From positions 1 to 34,779 of the forward strand of contig RFMZ01000235.1 in the NCBI GenBank assembly GCA_009927445.1: a stretch of 34,779 nucleotides of DNA, in the 5' to 3' direction. Source of the stretch: Betaproteobacteria bacterium (GTDB lineage: Bacteria; Pseudomonadota; Gammaproteobacteria; Burkholderiales; Burkholderiaceae). Below the pieces are notes generated by a model that worked only from the letters and a program-made list of their open reading frames with translations, was not told the origin of the DNA and searched no databases. Positions 8,838 through 16,925 of this stretch are shown piece by piece. The first letter of the stretch is position 1. Each line of letters opens with the position of its first letter. The position numbers were made by a program, and so were the translations under genes.

Positions 8838-9205
8838 CCCTCACAAGTTTTAGCTATCTGTTTATTGGTGTCATTCTCAATGCCTGCGCACAATTACTTC
8901 TCAAGGCGGGTACTCTTCGTCTGGGAGAAATTTCTCTAGCGCCCACAACTCTTATATCGACCTTACTACAACTAGCAACTAATCTACCGATCTTAGGCGG
9001 ACTTTGCCTCTATGTTTTTTCAGTGATCACTTGGATCGCCGGCCTATCAAGAGTTGATGTCTCCGTCGCCTATCCTTTGCTCTCACTAGGGTATGTCCTC
9101 AACGCCATTGCCGCCCATTATTTATTTGGTGAAATACTGAGTTGGCAGCGCCTCACTGCCATTGGTATTATCCTCATTGGTGTGTATCTTTTAGCTAGGT
9201 CATAA
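8834..9205 (+). CDS. arnE: SMR/EamA-type small membrane protein, ArnE-like undecaprenyl-P-Ara4N flippase subunit
   Basis: A 123-residue protein with four hydrophobic helices, of the small multidrug resistance fold. The placement inside an arn operon and the motifs NACAQLLLKAG (helix 1) and VSVAYPLLSLGYVLNA (helix 3) match the ArnE/ArnF flippase group, which carries undecaprenyl-phosphate Ara4N across the inner membrane. E. coli needs two subunits, ArnE and ArnF; here only one gene is visible, so it may work as a homodimer or have a partner elsewhere. The start ATG overlaps the arnT stop. A generic EamA transporter is the alternative, but context argues against it. Confidence 0.8.
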   Translation: MTLTSFSYLFIGVILNACAQLLLKAGTLRLGEISLAPTTLISTLLQLATNLPILGGLCLYVFSVITWIAGLSRVDVSVAYPLLSLGYVLNAIAAHYLFGEILSWQRLTAIGIILIGVYLLARS

Positions 9206-9213
9206 TGTAACCT

Positions 9214-10377
9214 ATGAATCAGCTCCCCTTTTTGCCTTTTACTAAGCCAAGTATCGATGAAGCCACGATTGCCGCCGTTGGCGATGTCCTGCGCTCTGGC
9301 TGGATAACGACTGGCCCTCAATGCCAACAACTCGAATCAGCCCTATCCGAACTCTTTGGTGGCCGGCCAGTGCGCTGCTTTGCCAATGGCACCGCCACGA
9401 TGGAAGTTGCGCTGCGCGTTGCCGGTATTGGTCCTGGTGACGAGGTGATTACAACACCCATCTCTTGGGTATCGACTGCCAATGTCATTCTCACCGTTGG
9501 GGCTAAACCTGTCTTTGTAGATATCGACCTGTCAACCCGAAATCTGAATTTGGAATTAGTTAAAGCAGCCATTACACCAGCAACTAAAGCTATCATGCCA
9601 GTGTACTTATCTGGACTACCAGTGGATATTGATCAACTGTACGAAATTGCAGACCACTATCAGCTGCGCGTTATCGAAGATGCGGCGCAGGCCCTTGGGT
9701 CCCATTGGCAAGGAAATTTAATTGGTAGTGCCCATCAGCACCGCTCTGACCTCGTTAGTTTTAGTTTTCAGGCGAATAAAAATATGACCAGTATCGAGGG
9801 TGGATGCCTAGTCATGAATCATGCTGATGAAGCGAATTTAGCCCAGCGACTGCGACTTCAAGGTGTAACTCGCACAGGTCTTGATGGTATGGAAGTTGAC
9901 GTCCTCGGGGGTAAACATAATATGACCGATGTGAATGCTGTGATTGGCATCCATCAACTCGCTCAATTGTCAGAATTCATGGTCAAAAGAAAAGCTCTTG
10001 TGAAACATTATTTTCAACTATTTGAGCAATCTAAACTCATCGAGTATGGCGTCATCCTGCCATTAGCAGATATGCATGATAGTAATTGGCATATGTTTCA
10101 AGTACTCTTGCCGATCGAACAGTTAAAAACTCGGAATCAAAATAGGTCAACTGTCATGCAAGCACTGAAAGACCTAGGCATCGGTACTGGTGTGCACTAT
10201 CCAATTATTACGGACTTCAAACTGTATAAAAATCTTGGCTACCAATCAACGAATACGCCTGTTGCCCAGCAAGTTGGCCAAGCTATTCTGACCCTACCAC
10301 TTTTTCCATTAATGACTAATCAGAATGTGGAACGCGTCGTTCACAGCTTAGAAAATGTTTTTGCGCAGTTTCATTAA
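9214..10377 (+). CDS. arnB: DegT/DnrJ/EryC1 aminotransferase, ArnB-like (UDP-Ara4O to UDP-Ara4N)
   Basis: PLP aminotransferase of the sugar-nucleotide type; ArnB transfers an amino group from glutamate to UDP-4-keto-arabinose. The 387-residue length matches the family. Visible are the RSGWITTGPQ start region, FANGTATMEVALRVAGIGPGDEVI at about 56-79 (key residues N58, G59, T60), the VIEDAAQALGS aspartate region (153-163) and the PLP lysine K189 in SFQANKNMTSIEGG. The QHRSDLVSFSF lead-in is usual for the family. It lies 8 bases after arnE. An alternative sugar aminotransferase cannot be excluded from sequence alone, but all neighbours belong to the Ara4N pathway. Confidence 0.87.
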   Translation: MNQLPFLPFTKPSIDEATIAAVGDVLRSGWITTGPQCQQLESALSELFGGRPVRCFANGTATMEVALRVAGIGPGDEVITTPISWVSTANVILTVGAKPVFVDIDLSTRNLNLELVKAAITPATKAIMPVYLSGLPVDIDQLYEIADHYQLRVIEDAAQALGSHWQGNLIGSAHQHRSDLVSFSFQANKNMTSIEGGCLVMNHADEANLAQRLRLQGVTRTGLDGMEVDVLGGKHNMTDVNAVIGIHQLAQLSEFMVKRKALVKHYFQLFEQSKLIEYGVILPLADMHDSNWHMFQVLLPIEQLKTRNQNRSTVMQALKDLGIGTGVHYPIITDFKLYKNLGYQSTNTPVAQQVGQAILTLPLFPLMTNQNVERVVHSLENVFAQFH

Positions 10378-10464
10378 TTTGGATCTGCTCAAGTATTTGA
10401 TCATTCGGCGAATACTACTCATTATTTTTAACTCAACCCTGCAAAAATTGCATAAAATCCCCGT

Positions 10465-11466
10465 ATGCAGATAAACTCTCAATCATTGATTCCTGCGCAT
10501 CTCACCCCACCAGCAATCCCGTTGATATCGATCGTTATCCCAGTTTATAACGAGGCAGAAGGTTTAGATGCTCTTTTTGCAAGACTGTATCCAGCCCTTG
10601 ATCAAACCGCTCGCCAATTATCTGTGCAATATGAAATCGTTTTCGTCAACGATGGGAGTAAGGATGATTCTGCACAACTACTAGCAAAACAATTTGAACT
10701 TCGTGAGGATGTAACCCGCGTCGTCCTCTTTAACGGTAACTTTGGACAGCATATGGCTATCATGGCCGGATTTACCTATGCAAGAGGCCACTTCTTAGTC
10801 ACTTTAGATGCTGATCTGCAAAATCCCCCTGAAGAAATCACCCCAATTGTTAAACTTCTCCTAGAGGGATATGACTATGTCGGGACTATTCGTATCGCCA
10901 GAAAAGATAGTTCATTTCGACGTCTAGCCTCCAAAGCAATGAATCGCTTACGCGACCGAATCACTAAAATCACAATGACCGACCAAGGTTGTATGATGCG
11001 TGGTTATGATCGGCGAGTAGTTAATTTAATGAAGAAAAGTAAAGAAATTAATACCTTCATTCCCGCTCTAGGATTTACCTATGCCAGCAAACCGATTGAA
11101 ATTGAAATCAAACATGAAGAGCGGTTTGCTGGTGAGTCAAAATACTCGCTATATCAACTCATTCGTCTCAACTTTGACTTGGTAACGGGCTTTTCTGTTT
11201 TACCACTGCAAGCTTTTTCATTAATTGGCATCCTCTTAGCGCTTGCCTCCGGTGCGCTATTTATGTACCTCCTAATCCGTCGATTTGTAATCGGCGCTGA
11301 AGTAGAGGGCGTGTTTACTTTATTTGCACTCAATTTTTTCCTAATGGGTGTCATGCTCTTTGGTCTTGGCCTTTTAGGCGAGTATATTGGGCGTATTTAC
11401 CAACAAGTCCGTCAACGTCCCCGCTATGTCGTCATGGGCGTTTTGGAACGTGATGCCGCACAATAA
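10465..11466 (+). CDS. arnC: ArnC-like undecaprenyl-phosphate Ara4FN transferase
   Basis: GT2 family membrane enzyme that loads formylated aminoarabinose onto undecaprenyl phosphate. The N-terminal part shows SIVIPVYNEAEGLDALF (22-38), FVNDGSKDDS (60-69) and the DxD-containing TLDADLQNPPEE (113-124, D115 and D117). The GESKYSLYQLIRLNFDLVTG stretch marks the amphipathic interface region. Two C-terminal transmembrane helices follow, at about 232-262 and 278-310. At 333 residues it is close to the 322 of E. coli ArnC. An 87-base gap precedes it, the largest inside the operon, but no convincing promoter was seen there. The 3' end overlaps the formyltransferase gene by 14 bases. Confidence 0.9.
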   Translation: MQINSQSLIPAHLTPPAIPLISIVIPVYNEAEGLDALFARLYPALDQTARQLSVQYEIVFVNDGSKDDSAQLLAKQFELREDVTRVVLFNGNFGQHMAIMAGFTYARGHFLVTLDADLQNPPEEITPIVKLLLEGYDYVGTIRIARKDSSFRRLASKAMNRLRDRITKITMTDQGCMMRGYDRRVVNLMKKSKEINTFIPALGFTYASKPIEIEIKHEERFAGESKYSLYQLIRLNFDLVTGFSVLPLQAFSLIGILLALASGALFMYLLIRRFVIGAEVEGVFTLFALNFFLMGVMLFGLGLLGEYIGRIYQQVRQRPRYVVMGVLERDAAQ

Positions 11467-12370
11467 AGCCATTGTCTTTGCTTATCATACGGTCGGCGTG
11501 CAATGCCTCACCGCCCTTCTAGATGCCGGTTTTGAAGTGCCACTCGTAGTGACCCATGAAGACCACCCCGAGGAAGTGATTTGGTTTGAATCAGTCTCTC
11601 AACTGTGTCAAGCACGCCACATCCCCTACATCACCCCAACAGACTTCAATAGTCCAGAGCTAGTCAAACAAATTCAAAATACAGCGCCAGACTACCTCTT
11701 CTCTTTTTACTATCGCTTCATGATTCCTGATCAAATCATCAGCCTTGCAAAAATTGCAGCGCTCAATATGCATGGCTCCTTACTCCCCAAATACCGTGGT
11801 CGTGTGCCAGTTAACTGGGCTGTTTTGCACGGCGAAACAAAAACTGGCGCAACCCTGCATGTCATGGAAACCAAACCCGATGCAGGTGATATTGTTAGTC
11901 AAAAACAAGTTCCGATCGGACCAGATGACACTGCCTTTATGGTTTTTAATCAAGTAGCGCAAGCTGCTGTTGATGTGTTAAACGAAGTGCTTCCAGAACT
12001 TCGGAATGGAAATTTTCCAAGACGACCAAACCGCCTCCAAGAGGGGAGTTACTTTGGGGCAAGAAAGCCCGAAGATGGGCGAATCGATTGGCAACAACCA
12101 GCAGCCCAAGTCTATAACCTCTTCCGTGCAGTCGCGCCCCCCTATCCCGGAGCATTTACGCAAATCGGACCAAGGCAGTTGGTGATTGCTAAAGCACAAC
12201 TCGCAAGCCTACCCAACACCCAAACCAAACTAATACCTGGGCTTCAAATTATCAATCAAAGAATTTACGGCGTCTGCGGCGACGGCCGGTGCCTGCTTGT
12301 GACCTCTTTACAACTCGCAGGACAAGAAATACGTGCCAAAGATCTGAAAATTCTCTTATCTCAGATCTGA
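11453..12370 (+). CDS. UDP-Ara4N formyltransferase (stand-alone N-terminal half of ArnA)
   Basis: N10-formyltetrahydrofolate-dependent formyltransferase equal to the first domain of E. coli ArnA. The start at ATG 11453 gives 305 residues beginning MPHNKAIVFAYHTVG, with GGAACG just upstream; the open frame continues back to 11387 but that part lies in arnC and is unlike the family. The catalytic triad is visible: N105 and H107 in NMHGSLLPKYRGR and D143 in PDAGDIV, matching N102, H104 and D140 of ArnA as I recall them. A C-terminal FMT-like domain starts near 205. The gene overlaps arnC by 14 bases. Unlike E. coli, the dehydrogenase half is a separate downstream gene. Confidence 0.9.
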   Translation: MPHNKAIVFAYHTVGVQCLTALLDAGFEVPLVVTHEDHPEEVIWFESVSQLCQARHIPYITPTDFNSPELVKQIQNTAPDYLFSFYYRFMIPDQIISLAKIAALNMHGSLLPKYRGRVPVNWAVLHGETKTGATLHVMETKPDAGDIVSQKQVPIGPDDTAFMVFNQVAQAAVDVLNEVLPELRNGNFPRRPNRLQEGSYFGARKPEDGRIDWQQPAAQVYNLFRAVAPPYPGAFTQIGPRQLVIAKAQLASLPNTQTKLIPGLQIINQRIYGVCGDGRCLLVTSLQLAGQEIRAKDLKILLSQI

Positions 12371-12405
12371 GCGATTAAAATGGAATCTAGACGAAAGATT
12401 CCGAC

Positions 12406-13452
12406 ATGACAAAAAAGATATTAATCCTTGGTGTAAATGGGTTTATTGGCCACCACCTCTCCAAACGTATTCTGGAAACAACCGATTGGGAAGTATATGG
12501 CATGGATATGCAAGACGACCGCCTTGCAGATATCGCGAAACATCCACGCATGCATTTTTTTGAGGGTGACATCACGATTAATAAAGAATGGGTCGAGTAC
12601 CATATCCGAAAATGTGATGTCATTTTGCCACTCGTTGCAATCGCTACCCCAGCAACCTATGTGCAACAACCGCTCAAGGTCTTTGAGTTAGACTTTGAGG
12701 CTAACCTTCCGATCGTGCGCTCGGCCCATAAGTATGGCAAACACCTCGTGTTCCCATCGACCTCCGAGGTCTACGGCATGAGTACCGATGAAGAATTTGA
12801 TCCAGAGTCATCCCCACTCATTTACGGCCCAATTAATAAACCTCGTTGGATCTATGCCTGTGCTAAACAGCTCATGGATCGAGTGATCTGGGGTTATGGT
12901 ATGGAAGGTCTTCGCTTTACTCTTTTTAGACCATTTAATTGGATCGGTCCAGGACTTGATAGTATCTATACCTCCAAAGAGGGATCGTCTCGGGTTGTAA
13001 CCCAATTCTTAGGTCATATCGCACGCGGTGAGCCAATCAATCTAGTCGATGGTGGACTCCAAAAGAGAACCTTTACTTATATCGATGATGGGATCGAAGC
13101 CCTAGCACTCATTCTGGCTAATAAAAATGATGTGGCGAATGGGAAAATCTATAACATCGGTAATCCCGTCAATAATTTTTCGGTAAAAGAGCTAGCAAAT
13201 ATGATGTTAACTATCGCTAAACGGATCCCCGAATATCGTGAAACCGCATTAAAAGTAGTCATCCAAGAAACAACCTCAAATGCCTACTATGGGAATGGAT
13301 ATCAGGATGTGCAAAATCGTGTCCCTAAAATACAAAATACGATTGATGAACTCCATTGGCACCCCAAAACAACCATGGCCGATGCCCTTGAGCATATTTT
13401 TGAGGCCTACCGCCACGATGTGATTAAGGCGCGTAACCTCGTCGAAAATTAA
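12406..13452 (+). CDS. NAD-dependent UDP-glucuronate decarboxylase (stand-alone C-terminal half of ArnA)
   Basis: Extended short-chain dehydrogenase that oxidises and decarboxylates UDP-glucuronate to UDP-4-keto-arabinose, the entry step of Ara4N synthesis. The 348 residues show the NAD-binding GVNGFIGHHL (9-18), the PSTSEVYGM active-site strand (117-125, S120/E121 as in the ArnA decarboxylase) and the catalytic Y150-x3-K154 pair in WIYACAK. The sequence is much closer to the ArnA dehydrogenase domain than to generic epimerases, including FNWIGPGLDSIY and the long ATPATYVQQPL loop. It follows the formyltransferase gene by 35 bases and precedes arnD by 2. UDP-glucose dehydrogenase (Ugd), which supplies the substrate, is not in the window. 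Confidence 0.92.
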   Translation: MTKKILILGVNGFIGHHLSKRILETTDWEVYGMDMQDDRLADIAKHPRMHFFEGDITINKEWVEYHIRKCDVILPLVAIATPATYVQQPLKVFELDFEANLPIVRSAHKYGKHLVFPSTSEVYGMSTDEEFDPESSPLIYGPINKPRWIYACAKQLMDRVIWGYGMEGLRFTLFRPFNWIGPGLDSIYTSKEGSSRVVTQFLGHIARGEPINLVDGGLQKRTFTYIDDGIEALALILANKNDVANGKIYNIGNPVNNFSVKELANMMLTIAKRIPEYRETALKVVIQETTSNAYYGNGYQDVQNRVPKIQNTIDELHWHPKTTMADALEHIFEAYRHDVIKARNLVEN

Positions 13453-13454
13453 AC

Positions 13455-14390
13455 ATGGGGCAAATCGCTCTCAAAGTCGATGTTGATACCCTCAGAGGCA
13501 CGCTAGAAGGCGTGCCTCGTCTACTGGAACTCTTTCAAAAACACCAAATCTATGCTACTTTTTTGTTCAGTTTAGGTCCAGATCATACGGGCTGGGCCCT
13601 CAAAAGAATCTTTCGACCAGGTTTTTTAAAAAAAGTCTCCCGGACTTCAGTTGTTGAACATTACGGTCTAAAAACACTGAGCTACGGTGTACTGTTGCCG
13701 GGTCCGGATATTGGTCTGCGAGGTAAAAAAGTGTTGCAAGAGGTCGCCCAGGCGCAGCATGAAGTTGGTATACATTGTTGGGATCACGTGCTTTGGCAAG
13801 ATCATGTCCGCCATCAAGATCCAGCCTGGACGCAAAAACAGATGCAACTCGCGATCGAGCGCTTTGTCGAAATCTTTAACGCGCCTCCCAAAACCCATGG
13901 CGCTGCTGGCTGGCAAATGAATATGACCGCCCTGAAACAAATTGATGCCTGGCAAATGTCCTACGCCTCCGATGGGAGAGCCGCAAGCAATCTAGCGCCA
14001 TACCGAATCGAATTTGATCAAGGTCCAAGTAAACATATTCAGTATCCAACGACGCTACCAACCTTCGATGAACTGCTCGGCGTGGATGGTCTAGATGGAC
14101 TTGGTGCAGTAGAAAAAATCTTGCAATACACAGCAAATAACCCGAGCGATCAAGTCTTTACCCTACACGCTGAATTAGAGGGTCAAAAATTATTACCCCT
14201 CTTTGAAAAGTTAATCACCGGTTGGACCAAACAAGGACATCACTGTGTCAGCTTACAAGTACTGCACGAGTCATGGCTTGCTAACGGACAATTACACAAT
14301 CTACCAGTTCTACCCTTTACCTGGGGACAAACCGCCAACCGCAGTGGTGATTTAATGCTCATGCCCGCAAGTCTTCATCCCAACTATTAA
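13455..14390 (+). CDS. arnD: ArnD-like undecaprenyl-phosphate Ara4FN deformylase
   Basis: Polysaccharide-deacetylase (NodB-fold, CE4) enzyme that removes the formyl group from undecaprenyl-phosphate Ara4FN before transport. The metal and catalytic sites of the fold are visible: KVDVDTLRG at 7-15 (D9, D11), and H107 with H111 in GIHCWDHVLWQDH. AAGWQMNMTAL at about 155-165 is the expected ArnD-type block. The 311 residues fit the family. The gene starts 2 bases after the dehydrogenase gene and closes the arn run. No membrane anchor is obvious, so peripheral association with the inner membrane is likely. Confidence 0.9.
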   Translation: MGQIALKVDVDTLRGTLEGVPRLLELFQKHQIYATFLFSLGPDHTGWALKRIFRPGFLKKVSRTSVVEHYGLKTLSYGVLLPGPDIGLRGKKVLQEVAQAQHEVGIHCWDHVLWQDHVRHQDPAWTQKQMQLAIERFVEIFNAPPKTHGAAGWQMNMTALKQIDAWQMSYASDGRAASNLAPYRIEFDQGPSKHIQYPTTLPTFDELLGVDGLDGLGAVEKILQYTANNPSDQVFTLHAELEGQKLLPLFEKLITGWTKQGHHCVSLQVLHESWLANGQLHNLPVLPFTWGQTANRSGDLMLMPASLHPNY

Positions 14391-14469
14391 CAAATCTGAT
14401 GAATCTCGTAAATCTCTATAAGGATACAAAATAGTGGCAAAATACGATTAATAATTATTGGAGAAAGAA

Positions 14470-14937
14470 ATGCGTATTCAATTAGGCGACGTCATACCAA
14501 TGTGTCAACTTCCGGCAACCTCAGGCCTTTGCTTTACACCATCTTCCTGCCTTGGTAAAAAATTGGTGCTCTATTTTTACCCGAAAGATGATACCCCAGG
14601 CTGCACTGTCGAGGCTGGTAATTTTCGTGATTTGATTGATCAATTTACCCAAGCAAATACCGTCATTATTGGCGTTTCGAGAGACTCCATGAAATCTCAT
14701 GAACATTTCAAAAGCAAACATGAACTGCCATTTGAGTTAATTGCTGATACAGATGAGGTCTTGTGTCATTTATTTGACGTGATCAAAATGAAAAATATGT
14801 ATGGGAAACAAGTCAGGGGAGTGGAAAGAAGCACCTTTGTCTTTGATTCTAAAGGAATTTTAAAATTTGAGTGGCGTGGATTGAAGGTTCTTGGGCATGT
14901 TGAGGAAGTTTTGAAGACCGTGGTTGCAATGTCTTAA
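14470..14937 (+). CDS. bcp: Bcp/PrxQ-type thioredoxin-dependent peroxiredoxin
   Basis: Reduces hydrogen peroxide and organic hydroperoxides with thiol reductants. I use ATG 14470, preceded by GGAGAAAG, rather than the TTG at 14458; this gives 155 residues. The peroxidatic cysteine is C45 in KDDTPGCTVEAGNFRD, and the later RSTFVFD and WRGLKVLGH blocks are typical. The usual nearby resolving cysteine five residues on is a glycine here (G50), so the enzyme should follow a one-cysteine or distant-cysteine mechanism. Other cysteines are C12, C21, C27 and one in DEVLCHLF. The gene stands alone between arnD and the PhoH gene. Confidence 0.92.
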   Translation: MRIQLGDVIPMCQLPATSGLCFTPSSCLGKKLVLYFYPKDDTPGCTVEAGNFRDLIDQFTQANTVIIGVSRDSMKSHEHFKSKHELPFELIADTDEVLCHLFDVIKMKNMYGKQVRGVERSTFVFDSKGILKFEWRGLKVLGHVEEVLKTVVAMS

Positions 14938-15031
14938 TATTTGCGCTAGTCTAATATTAATGCGAATAAAATGCTGTTTGTTCACAACTTCTCTGTTTCT
15001 TGACCGTCTGAGTCAGGTAGGCTTAACAACC

Positions 15032-15067
15032 CTAGAAACAACTCTAGAATCAACCCCAGAATCAACC
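15032..15067. repeat. Three-copy 12-bp tandem repeat
   Basis: Copies are CTAGAAACAACT (15032-15043), CTAGAATCAACC (15044-15055) and CCAGAATCAACC (15056-15067). Neighbouring copies differ by one to two bases. The unit length is a multiple of three, but no real gene covers it. Confidence 0.75.
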
Positions 15068-15170
15068 CATCAAACACCTCCCAAATTATCTCCACACCCA
15101 GCACACCAGTACAGTCTAAACCAAGCTTTTAGAGGCTTCAGGTTTAAGATATCTTTTCGTCAAATGATTA

Positions 15171-15203
15171 CCAGTTCAAGGCCCTGCTTAAAGTCTGAAC
15201 TGG
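15171..15203. repeat. 8-bp inverted repeat CCAGTTCA / TGAACTGG
   Basis: Perfect 8-bp arms at 15171-15178 and 15196-15203 with a 17-base loop, 54 bases before the PhoH start. No T-run follows directly, so it is not a standard intrinsic terminator. It could be a leader hairpin or an operator. Confidence 0.45.
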
Positions 15204-15257
15204 CCCAGCTAAAAAAAATTTCCCTCGCTTTTTATTATTCCTCAAAGGAGTTTTTGC

Positions 15258-16925
15258 ATGCCATTACCCCCAGCACCAACCCAAACTGCAGACGAATTAC
15301 ATGGTAAAAATCTCCCTAAACCTTCACTAAATAACCGCCCACCCCAAAAGTTACCCTCCTTGGTGGATGATTATCTAGATACCTCAGATGATGATGCTGA
15401 AGAACCACCACAAGAACTCACCCGCGTAGCAATACATTTGACCAATCAAGAAGTTCTGCAACCGAAACAATCCGTCCCAAGTAAACCAACACGCCTTAAC
15501 AATAAAAATAAAAATCGTCTTGTATCTTCAAAACTCAAACTGTTTGTGCTTGATACGAACGTCCTCATGCATGATCCTTCGTCACTTTTTCGTTTCGAAG
15601 AACATGACGTTTACCTGCCAATGACCACTCTCGAAGAGCTAGATAATCATAAAAAAGGGATGAGTGAGGTTGCTAGGAATGCCAGGGCTGTGAGCCGATC
15701 TCTAGACGGTCTAGTCGATGATACAAGTGGACTACTTAACCACGGTATCGCGCTCAATAAATTAGGCAATCAAGATGCTACTGGTAAATTATTTTTTCAG
15801 ACCGATCTAAAAGCAATTGAATTACCCGAAGGACTCCCCGCAGGCAAGGGTGACAATATTATTTTAGGCGTAGTGCGCTTTTTACAAAAAACCTTTACAG
15901 ACCACGAAGTAGTACTCGTCTCTAAAGATATTAATATGCGAATTAAGGCGCGCGCCCTAGGCCTACCCGCAGAGGATTACTTTAACGATCAAGTTCTCGA
16001 AGACCGCGATCTCATGTATGCAGGACTCCTCAGCTTGTCAGAAGACTTTTGGACCAAGCATGGCAAAGGGATGGAGAGCTGGAGTGATGGCAAATCGGGA
16101 ACGATGTTCTATAGAATAACAGGCCCACTCGTTGCAAGCATGATGGTCAACCAATTTGTTTTCCAGGAAAACTCCGATGGCACAACCCCCTTTTATGCAC
16201 AAGTAAAAGAAATTCATGGCAAAACAGCTCTCCTGCAAACCCTCAAAGATTTTTCACATCAAAAAAATAATGTCTGGAGTATTACTGCCCGAAATCGTGA
16301 ACAGAACTTTGCCCTTAACCTTCTCATGAATCCCGAAATAGACTTCGTCACTCTCCTTGGGCAAGCTGGGACAGGCAAAACTCTCCTAGCTCTTGCAGCT
16401 GGTCTAGAACAAGTACTCGATAGTAAGCGCTATAACGAAATTATCATCACGCGCGCAACTGTGCCCGTTGGTGAAGACATCGGATTTTTACCAGGTACCG
16501 AAGAAGAAAAAATGCAACCTTGGATGGGTGCCTTTGATGATAATCTAGAAGTTCTGCACCGCAGCGATGATAGCGCCGGGGAATGGGGCCGTGCAGCTAC
16601 TCAAGAACTAATCCGCTCACGCATCAAGGTAAAAAGCATGAATTTTATGCGGGGTAGAACCTTTGTCAGTAAGTTTGTCATTATTGACGAAGCGCAAAAC
16701 CTCACTCCGAAACAAATGAAAACGCTGGTGACGCGTGCAGGTCCTGGTACTAAACTCATTTGCCTGGGAAATATCGCTCAAATTGATACCCCCTACCTCA
16801 CCGAAGGATCGTCCGGCCTAACCTACGTAGTCGACCGCTTTAAGGGTTGGCGACACGGGGGACACATCACCCTAGCCAGAGGAGAGCGCTCGCGTCTAGC
16901 TGATCATGCTGCAGAAATTTTATAA
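15258..16925 (+). CDS. PIN-domain / PhoH ATPase fusion protein
   Basis: A PhoH2-type protein joining a PIN ribonuclease domain to a PhoH P-loop ATPase; studied family members have RNA helicase and ribonuclease activity. Residues 1-90 are low in complexity and rich in Pro, Asp and Glu (DTSDDDAEEPPQE), probably disordered. The PIN domain spans about 92-235 with acidic residues D99 in FVLDTNVLMHD, the TTLEELDNH block (123-131) and D224 in LVSKDINMR. The ATPase has Walker A GQAGTGKT (368-375), Walker B FVIIDEAQ (473-480) and the GNIAQID sensor (504-510). An AAAGGAG site precedes the ATG. The 3' end overlaps the NlpC/P60 gene by 20 bases. Confidence 0.9.
   Translation: MPLPPAPTQTADELHGKNLPKPSLNNRPPQKLPSLVDDYLDTSDDDAEEPPQELTRVAIHLTNQEVLQPKQSVPSKPTRLNNKNKNRLVSSKLKLFVLDTNVLMHDPSSLFRFEEHDVYLPMTTLEELDNHKKGMSEVARNARAVSRSLDGLVDDTSGLLNHGIALNKLGNQDATGKLFFQTDLKAIELPEGLPAGKGDNIILGVVRFLQKTFTDHEVVLVSKDINMRIKARALGLPAEDYFNDQVLEDRDLMYAGLLSLSEDFWTKHGKGMESWSDGKSGTMFYRITGPLVASMMVNQFVFQENSDGTTPFYAQVKEIHGKTALLQTLKDFSHQKNNVWSITARNREQNFALNLLMNPEIDFVTLLGQAGTGKTLLALAAGLEQVLDSKRYNEIIITRATVPVGEDIGFLPGTEEEKMQPWMGAFDDNLEVLHRSDDSAGEWGRAATQELIRSRIKVKSMNFMRGRTFVSKFVIIDEAQNLTPKQMKTLVTRAGPGTKLICLGNIAQIDTPYLTEGSSGLTYVVDRFKGWRHGGHITLARGERSRLADHAAEIL

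Larger units (their letters stand above)
14938..15257 (+). other. 320-base intergenic region upstream of the PIN-PhoH gene
   Basis: No supported gene lies here. An open frame at 14924-15307 overlaps both neighbours, is low in complexity and resembles nothing I know. The region holds an AT-only inverted repeat (TTAATATT at 14934-14941 and AATATTAA at 14953-14960) around the bcp stop, a three-copy 12-bp tandem repeat (15032-15067) and an 8-bp inverted repeat (15171-15203). A clear AAAGGAG ribosome-binding site precedes the PhoH start. I see no strong promoter. Confidence 0.5.

Noticed and set aside
11387..11452. N-terminal extension of the formyltransferase gene
   Set aside because: These 22 residues lie fully inside arnC and do not match the ArnA start; the ATG at 11453 has its own ribosome-binding site and fits the family start.
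14924..15307. Open frame of 127 residues between bcp and the PhoH gene
   Set aside because: It overlaps the bcp end and the PhoH start in another frame, has a Thr/Pro/Glu-rich low-complexity stretch that comes from the tandem repeat, and has no recognisable domain or good ribosome-binding site.
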